From: Microthyrium microscopicum
Lineage: Eukaryota > Ascomycota > Dothideomycetes > Microthyriales > Microthyriaceae
Reading direction: 5' to 3'
DNA length: 64,000 bases
NCBI GenBank assembly: GCA_010405405.1
Contig: MU004244.1
Coordinates: 1,025,510 to 1,089,509 of the forward strand
The notes under the pieces were generated by a model that was not told the origin of the DNA, searched no databases, and was given only the letters and a program-made list of their open reading frames with translations. How positions within the stretch are numbered: position 1 is the stretch's first letter; the number at the start of each line of letters is the position of its first letter. Made by a program: the position numbers and the translations under genes. Below, piece by piece: positions 57,743 through 64,000 of the stretch.

Positions 57743-59433
57743 ATGAAGCGGTTTACCAGTATCCTTAAGCAGAAGAATCGTGAGTGTATGGTGCAGCCAA
57801 AGACAAATACATGGCTAAGGCTTTTCTAGCATTCGATTCGCGAAGCAATAGTGGCTCTTCCGAGCTTCCAGCTCCTGAAGGTGATAATCCGGAGGCCAAT
57901 GCTGCTCGAAGTATTGTATGTTGCTTCTTTCGCTCTACGATCAGGCTGAGCATGACTAACTGCTACTAGAAACTCTTCTGCGAAGCTGGTGGGCCCAGCG
58001 CCGTAAGTGGATGAACGATATTTCCTCACCAGTATATCCACTAACAACAATTGCAGGAAGGCCAAGGTGAAGAAGTGCTGCATCTTCCAGTCATCGTCGA
58101 TGCCTGCGAATCCTCTCCCGCCGCTGCGGGTCTCGCTGCCCAACATATTCGCAAATACCTGTCCATGAGCAACTCCTCCCGACCTCATACACAATACAAT
58201 TCTGTCATGCTTATTCGAATCTTGGCCGACAACCCAGGTGCTACGTTCACACGCAATTTTGATTCCAAGTTTATTGCTACTATGAAAGATGTGCTGCGCC
58301 ATTGCAAGGACCCAAGCGTTCAGCAGATACTCAGGGAAACTTTGATGTCCTTGTACAGAGACAAGGCATATGATACTAATCTTTCCAACTTATTTGCCAT
58401 GTGGCAGAAAGAGAGTGGTATGTCACGGCCACCAGGAGGCTCAGGAGACCGAAGCAACGGCTCTTCAACTGTTCAAGGACCAGGCGGATTCGCACTTCCT
58501 GGCCCTCCACCGGGCTATCCTCCTCGTCCAGGCAAGGCCCTACCTGCTCCTCCTGAGCTGGCCGCGCGCATCGAAGAGGCTCGAACAAGCGCCAAGCTAC
58601 TCCAACAGCTCGTACAATCAACACCGCAAGCTGAGCTCAAAAATAACGACTTGATCAAAGAATTCGCTGAACGATGCCAATCCGCCCAACGCTCAGTTCA
58701 GGGCTACATCAGCGCGGAAAATCCCGCCCCTGACGACGACACCATGCAGACCCTCATCGAAACCACCGAGCAACTCAGCCTCGCCCTCTCCAAACATTCG
58801 CGAGCCCTCCTTCAAGCTCGCCGCGCTCAATCCTCCACTCCAACACCAACACCTCCCCCGACCAACAACTCGGCATTTGCACCTCCTTCCGGCCCACCGC
58901 CCGGTTTCGTCCCCAGTGCTGGTCTCGGCATCTCCGACCATCCTATTCCCAACTCCAACCTCGCGTACGACACTTCCATGCCCATCACCCACCCAGCGGA
59001 ATCCTACTCGCCTCCTCCGCTCCCACCACCATCCCTCGCCCGCCGTGAAGTTGCCGCCGCGCCTGACCATAGCTACTCACCACCACCGCTACCTCCGCCA
59101 TCACACAACGCGCAGACAACAGCAACGGGCTTCTCGCGCCCGCCTGTACCAGTAGGCTTGCCAGATCAGCACGATGATCCTTTTGCAGATGCGCACGAAG
59201 AGGGTGGTGACACTACTGCGCCACTGCCCGATACTGGGTTGCCGCATTCAGGCCGGCCGGGCTATAACAACGTGACGCCGTCGTACGTCAGAAGGCAAGA
59301 CAGTGCGGAGGAGCATTTGACGATGCATGGTGGGAGTCCGCCTGTAAGCCCAGAGCGTAGTCGCGTGAATGTGGCAGATGGGAGGAATAGGACGCCAGTG
59401 AGCCCTGTGTATCCTGAAGATCCAAAGCGGTAG
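57743..59433 (+). CDS. VHS and GAT domain adaptor protein (Lsb5/GGA-like)
   Basis: Exons 57743-57779, 57830-57915, 57970-58002 and 58057-59433 encode 510 aa. Tiny first exons are typical of this gene family. MKRFTSILKQK is followed by NPF (residues 12-14), whose Pro codon is made across intron 1. The VHS-like helical domain (about 35-190) shows HLPVIVDACESSPAAAGLAA, SVMLIRILADNPGATFTRNF and LRETLMSLYRDKAYDTNLSN. The GAT domain (about 235-330) shows RIEEARTSAKLLQQLVQSTP and TLIETTEQLSLALSKHSRAL. The C-terminal third is Pro-rich, with repeats of SYSPPPLPPPS, likely SH3 ligands. Such proteins bind ubiquitin and actin/endocytic machinery and sort cargo at the plasma membrane or endosome. Confidence 0.87.
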
Positions 59434-59655
59434 AGCAGTCTTCAAAATACGTGGTGGGAAGAAATGAGGACAGGAGCGCGGCTGGTTGGTAGCATTTGAA
59501 GTAGGCGGTGGACGAGAACTTTATTTGTTGTTTTTTGGAAGATAACCCCTATATCGATCATAATCCTTGACTGTACATGTGTGTTTATAGCGTTTTCGCC
59601 AAAAAAATTAGTTCTTACATTACATTATCAAAACATATGCACAACTACATCCCAT

Positions 59656-62600
59656 CTACTTCTTTTGATCTATAAAATCAGCACCCTCTCTGAAAGCCAC
59701 AGTCTTCTTCTCCCCACTCGCTGGCTCCACCTCTAATCCGCCAACGAGCCATGAGCTGGCAACTTCCAAACCAGCAGCAAATACACACAATGCACTGACG
59801 ATGCAAAATCTGCTTATCGTCTCGCCAATCTCTAGCCAACTACCTTCGTCACGCACCATCCAGAAGAAGTTGAGTGTGAGCCAGTCGCCAGCTACAATCA
59901 ACCCCATGAAGAGCGCGCCCGGCGCAAAGCCGAGCCGCTGGTTTAACATGCCCATTGCCGCACTTAGCACGGCAAATGGAACTAGTATTTTGAAGATCAG
60001 TAGTGCGCCTTGGGAGAAAGGGTCGAAGACGGGGATTAGACGGTACACAGCGTCGAGACTGAAACTGCTGATGGATGCTATGTTGCCTGTGCTGAAGAAC
60101 GCTGATTGCAGGAGATACAATGTGAACAGCGAGGGCCGGACATCGGCTAGGGTTAGTGGTCGGTGAGCTGGAGATGCCATGGCGCCATTTGCTTGGGCCA
60201 CGGGTGGTGAGAGAGCGGCTACATGTCGATATATTAGATGTTCGAGACGGACCCAGGTGAGGAGGGTGAGGGAGAAGGCGATGTAGAAGAGTCCTTCGTA
60301 GGAGATGGTGAGGATGACGAAGGAGGGGGCAAAGGCGAGGAAGAGGATTAGGAGGCGGTGGAGGTAGTGGTTGATGGGGTCTAGAGTGTGGAGGAAGGGG
60401 ACTCCGAGGGAGGCGACTGGGACGTGTTAGTGTGTGTATATCATATGGGCTAAGTAACGTACTCATTGTTAGCCAGCCGACTATTTGTGTGCCTAGGGGC
60501 AAGCCTTGTTTTGCTTGGAGTGAGGTTGCTGCTGAGTATGTCGATACCATGGAGAGCATTACCAGTCCAATCTACTAATGTTACAAATGGTTGTTTAAAA
60601 ACCATAGAGGGACACTTACCTGGAGTCCGATCACACATCTCGATAGGGTTCCTTTGGAGACTGAGTGACCAAGGATTGAGTCTTCAAGCACAAGGTATAA
60701 AACGCCGACCAAGACCATAAGGACGCCTCCCGCCATGCTGTCTAGAGTTAAAGATGACCCTTGTGAGTTGCTAGCCTTGACTTACACCATGGAAAGGTTC
60801 TCCACCTTATTTGCCGGAAGTAAGGTGAAGGCACTCATACTTAGACTGGCCACAGCCCAAGTGGAAGCGACTAAAAAGTTTTTACGAAGGAAATCGCTGC
60901 CATAAAATACTGGCCATACAACTGCAATCGCATAGCAGATCGAATAGATAGTGCGATTGCTATAACTCCATACCTAACCCGGTTAGCACAACAGACAAAA
61001 TATGGAAATAGTAGACGTACCAATGCTTGTAAGAGTCCCATAAACGCCAATGCCTGAAAGAGCAGTGATGACCGGTCCGCTTTGGAGGAGAATTTGTTGA
61101 AAAGAACCTCTTTGCCTTTGATTAATGTGTTTCGCATGGCAAAGGTTTCTTCCCAGAAAAAAACTGGGAATATGACATAGAAATAATACGTGATAGGCGA
61201 GTGTTCAGCCAGCAGGTATGAAAACAAAAGTATGAGAGTGGAAGAGAAGAAGATGTTCGATGCCGTCGATCGACGTGGTGGTACAGAGCCATGAAGAACA
61301 TGAATATCGATAATAGCAGTGAGGCCGAATGCCATCCAGCCTAGATATCCAGCGGTTACAACCGTTCGGAGGAATAGCCAGTTGTAAGTCTGAAGGTATC
61401 TCAAGCCTTCTAATCCAAGTTTAATGAGACTTGCGCAGTCAGCAGTCGCTTCCTTAGTACGACCACGATCAATGGCATTCTCAATAGCTGCAAGTCTGGC
61501 AGGTATAGTGTGCTCTGCACCAATGAACTCAGGATACGGCTTGAATCTGATTGATGCTGAGCGTTTTTGTTCTTCCTTAACGAGATACATTTCCAGAATC
61601 TCGCGGGCATTGGTAAGAATGGCCTTTGCTTTGACTTTTGGACTGGCACTAAGATAACTCAATGGAAGTTCGCCGACAGAATTCACCGGAAAAGGGAGCC
61701 CAGCGAGGTAGGCCATTAGAGCGGCAACGTCTGCTTGAGAAACATCATGCCTCTGGACGCTGTCGAGATCCCAATCCGCAGAGAAGCAGTCTTCGTGGCC
61801 TGGTGCTTTGCCTAGAAATTTTGTGACTGGCTTAGCTACTCCAGATCCCCAGGTAATCAGTGGTGTGCGTGTATTATCAGGATGCCCATCGCCATGACTG
61901 CCCCAATCACTCATGCCATGATCTGCAGTAAAGACATATGCGGTTTGTCCATCATCGTTGTAAAAGTCTTCCATAAGTGCAACAATCTCCTTGACACCCT
62001 GGTCTACAACTTTGATATTATGGAGGTATTCCTTGGAGTATGGGCGATATGAATGACCAGTTGTGTCCAATCCAAGCAGATGGAGAAAAAACACAAGTTT
62101 GTCCTGGCGTAGCTGATCGCCCAACGTCTCGTTCTTTTTGGCTTCGGCGAAGAATGCTTTGACTTTGTCAAAAACCCAGAGATCCAGTTCAACCGCATCA
62201 GTAGAGAAGTCCTCTGCTTCGTGACCGTACATGTCAACATCAATGCGACCGTCCACAGCACCATCCTTGAACATTGGCAGAATGTCCGGACTTCCCCAGC
62301 TCCATGTATGCCGACTCTTGTTGAACACACTATCGAAATCCACGGGGTTGTGCTTCCATCCAGTGGTGACTGCCGATACATCCTCATACAAGCCAGCTAT
62401 TAGTGCTACATGGCCAGGTCGAGACTCGGTGGGTACACGAGTGTGGGAGACGCCAAAGGTTCCTTCCTTCAGTATTTTGGATCGTAAAAAGGGCATAAGA
62501 TGGCGAGGTATTTTCGATTCTGGGTCGTTGGGGTCGGAAGGGGAGGGATCTGGGAAAGACTGAAAGGCTTTGTCGGCGCGCAATCCATCTCCTATATGCT

Positions 62601-62809
62601 GTTAGAATTGCGGAACACAAGTTTGAGGGGGACTTCAAACCAACGAAGAGAATCAATCGTTTTGCTGGTGCTGGTTCGTCTGGAATCTCATATTCGCGCA
62701 TGCCATGGACAATGGGGCTCGTGAAATATGTGTCGAAGACGGAATATACGTATATCAGATGGAAAATGACGGCGATGGCTAGGAAGCCATTGCGCCCAAG
62801 TCGGGCCAT
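59656..62809 (-). CDS. MCD4: GPI ethanolamine phosphate transferase 1
   Basis: Six exons (62641-62809, 61021-62591, 60786-60973, 60620-60737, 60463-60571, 59656-60416) encode 971 aa, close to other fungal Mcd4. A signal-anchor lies at residues 7-27. The lumenal alkaline-phosphatase-like domain has FVGDGLRADKAFQ (metal-binding Asp, across intron 1), TESRPGHVALIAGLYEDVSA, LLGLDTTGHSYRP and FTADHGMSDWGSHGDGHPDN. The second half is a polytopic membrane region; exons 3-6 each add helices, for example MAGGVLMVLVGVLYLVLEDS and SYEGLFYIAFSLTLLTW. Mcd4 adds phosphoethanolamine to the first mannose of GPI precursors in the ER and is needed for cell-wall proteins. The later introns are 46-48 nt. The last intron joins LTM to IASLGVPF. 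Confidence 0.93.
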
Positions 62810-63524
62810 GACGAAAGGAGTGTAGCAGTGAACCAAAGGAGAGAAAGGGTATATCGAGTCCGAATATGTTAGCGACTCATTGCATAGTGGGATGATGTGG
62901 TGCAAGAGTGAAGATGAAGGTCTCAACTTCGTAGAATATATTTGGAGATACAGACGCGGAGCAGGGATGTAGCGGTTGTGGCGCGTCTGCATCCACGTGG
63001 AGATCCTTCAACCACCATTTGATATTCGTCCATCGTGAGATAGTTCTTCATATATACTATCTTATAAATCTTGCTCATAGCATATTGTTCAACAGTTTTT
63101 CGGTCTCGCTTCAAATACACTAGCTCCACATTCTGATCAAGAACAAATTCCTTGAACCGTTTCTTATTTCGTAGTAAATTTAGTCTTGATAATCGATTAT
63201 TTCTTGCTTCACAATTACAGTATTGGGCCCTGAGAAATCGAAATTAGGGAGAAATTTGTTTGCCGTGCTGATTAAGTCAGAAGCAAGTCTGGGCGAGGAC
63301 TATATGTATAAATCCATGGTAATTTGCTGATAATCTGGTCCGTTGAACTTTGAAAAGAGTGCTGAAATCGTTGGAGTTCTTAACGAGCTTAGGATAAGGC
63401 TCTAGCCCAATTCAGCTTTGCTGTCTTTAAGCTAAAACGCATAAGTTCGAAGAATACCACCTGATCGGTATTGCAAAAGCATAATAATAGACAAAATAAA
63501 ATATGAAAATTTAACACTGCGATA
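62810..63524. other. AT-rich region upstream of MCD4
   Basis: 715 bp; the part next to 62810 is the MCD4 promoter and leader. From about 62990 it becomes AT-rich with no open frame of interest. It ends at the inverted repeat of the MITE-like element. Confidence 0.4.
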
Positions 63525-63834
63525 GGGGAGGGTTAGCAAACGAAATTCTGCAACATTCATTTGCAGATCTTTACCCAAGATAGCTAGTAAACGAATTCGA
63601 GCAGTTGCCGCTAGACCTGAGGTCTAGCGGCAACTTCTCAAAAACTTCTCCTCGAAAAGGTATAGCGCCGAAATTCATAGCTTATCATTGGTTTGTCCGT
63701 TGAGACTGGCTTTGGCTAGATAGATTGTGGATTAAATAAGGTTATGTGCTAGAGCTATAAAAGCCTAGCAGACCTGCTTTTGGTTAGAACACGAGCAAAC
63801 AAATGTTGCACGATTTCGTTTGCTAACCCTCCCC
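63525..63834. mobile_element. MITE-like non-autonomous DNA transposon, 310 bp
   Basis: Terminal inverted repeats of 40 bp lie at 63525-63564 and 63795-63834 and agree at 36 of 40 positions; the outer 22 bases are identical and begin ggggagggttagcaaacgaa. The element is flanked by ATA on both sides (63522-63524 and 63835-63837), a probable 3-bp target-site duplication. There is no coding frame inside, so any transposase must act in trans. A 3-bp duplication and GG-rich tips recall PIF/Harbinger-type elements, but the site is not the usual TWA, so the superfamily is open. The centre contains a perfect hairpin. Confidence 0.72.
63603..63635. repeat. Perfect inverted repeat (hairpin) inside the MITE
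   Basis: The arms 63603-63617 and 63621-63635 are exact complements (15 bp), with a 3-nt loop, tga. The arm reads agttgccgctagacc. It lies off-centre within the 310-bp element and could form a stable cruciform or RNA hairpin. Confidence 0.9.
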
Positions 63835-63837
63835 ATA

Positions 63838-64000
63838 AGGACTACCAGATCTGTTCAACTCGATGTCTGGTCTGGATTTTTTTTTTGTTGGCATTGTGTT
63901 TTTGAGGGAATTGAACTCAGCCTAAGCAACATACCGTAATTGTTAATTGACTTTTGACCGATCATGTGAACACGCGGAGAGACGCGTTCTATGACGCTCA
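63838..64000. other. Sequence right of the MITE
   Basis: 163 bp to the window edge. It has a T10-like run near 63878-63887. No gene is visible. Confidence 0.4.

Noticed and set aside
63525-63545. GGGTTAG in the MITE tip read as a telomeric repeat
   Set aside because: Only one unit is present at each end, and it is part of the inverted repeat.
1-64000. CRISPR array, biosynthetic cluster, or defence island
   Set aside because: The genome is fungal; no regularly spaced repeats, polyketide or peptide synthase, or immune-type gene group is present.

Overview
This 64 kb window is nuclear DNA from a filamentous ascomycete (Pezizomycotina). About 28 protein genes lie on both strands with no operons. 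Most carry 0-5 short introns of about 43-61 nt with GT-AG ends and TACTAAC/GCTAAC-like branch sites just before the acceptor. Several encode fungus-only families (a peroxin-22-like protein, DUF7729, DUF7918 and DUF8004-type proteins). A Leotiomycetes-like origin is a weak guess; the class cannot be fixed from this sequence alone. Exon limits below were read by eye from reading frame, splice signals and family conservation.

Layout. 1-5 kb: the N-terminal half of a PAS-domain sensor kinase running off the left edge, and an IlvD/EDD dehydratase. 5.7-9.4 kb: bifunctional HPPK-DHPS of folate synthesis and eIF2B gamma. 9.8-16.6 kb: a Pex22-like protein, EMC4, nucleoporin Nic96, and a small gene read as a nuclear copy of ATP8. 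17-22.6 kb: a small orphan protein, Mediator Med27, an RRM protein, and mitochondrial GatA. 22.7-31 kb: an MFS transporter, an ABM-fold protein, a DUF7729 surface protein, and a PAQR/Izh3-type receptor. 32.7-45.5 kb: a DUF8004-type protein, a coiled-coil membrane protein, Hrq1 helicase, a nucleolar-type RRM protein and a PHD-finger protein. 46-53 kb: a Thr-rich secreted protein, a DUF7918 protein, a HAD phosphatase and a small His-tailed secreted protein. 53-57.7 kb: gene-poor, holding one START-like protein with a GC-AG intron. 57.7-62.8 kb: a VHS-GAT adaptor and the GPI ethanolamine-phosphate transferase Mcd4. The right end is AT-rich and carries a 310-bp MITE-like element with 40-bp terminal inverted repeats.

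Most genes are ordinary housekeeping genes, and I see no biosynthetic cluster or defence island. The most notable item is the 105-residue gene at 16.2-16.6 kb. Its second exon encodes a complete 48-residue ATP synthase subunit 8, a protein normally made from mitochondrial DNA. Its first exon is a mitochondrial presequence, and an intron separates the two almost exactly. This looks like an organelle-to-nucleus gene transfer. Also worth a look are the MITE with its internal perfect hairpin, the GC-AG intron, a 57-nt in-frame optional intron in the RRM gene, an NPF motif made across an exon junction, and a folate enzyme lacking the aldolase domain found in yeast Fol1.
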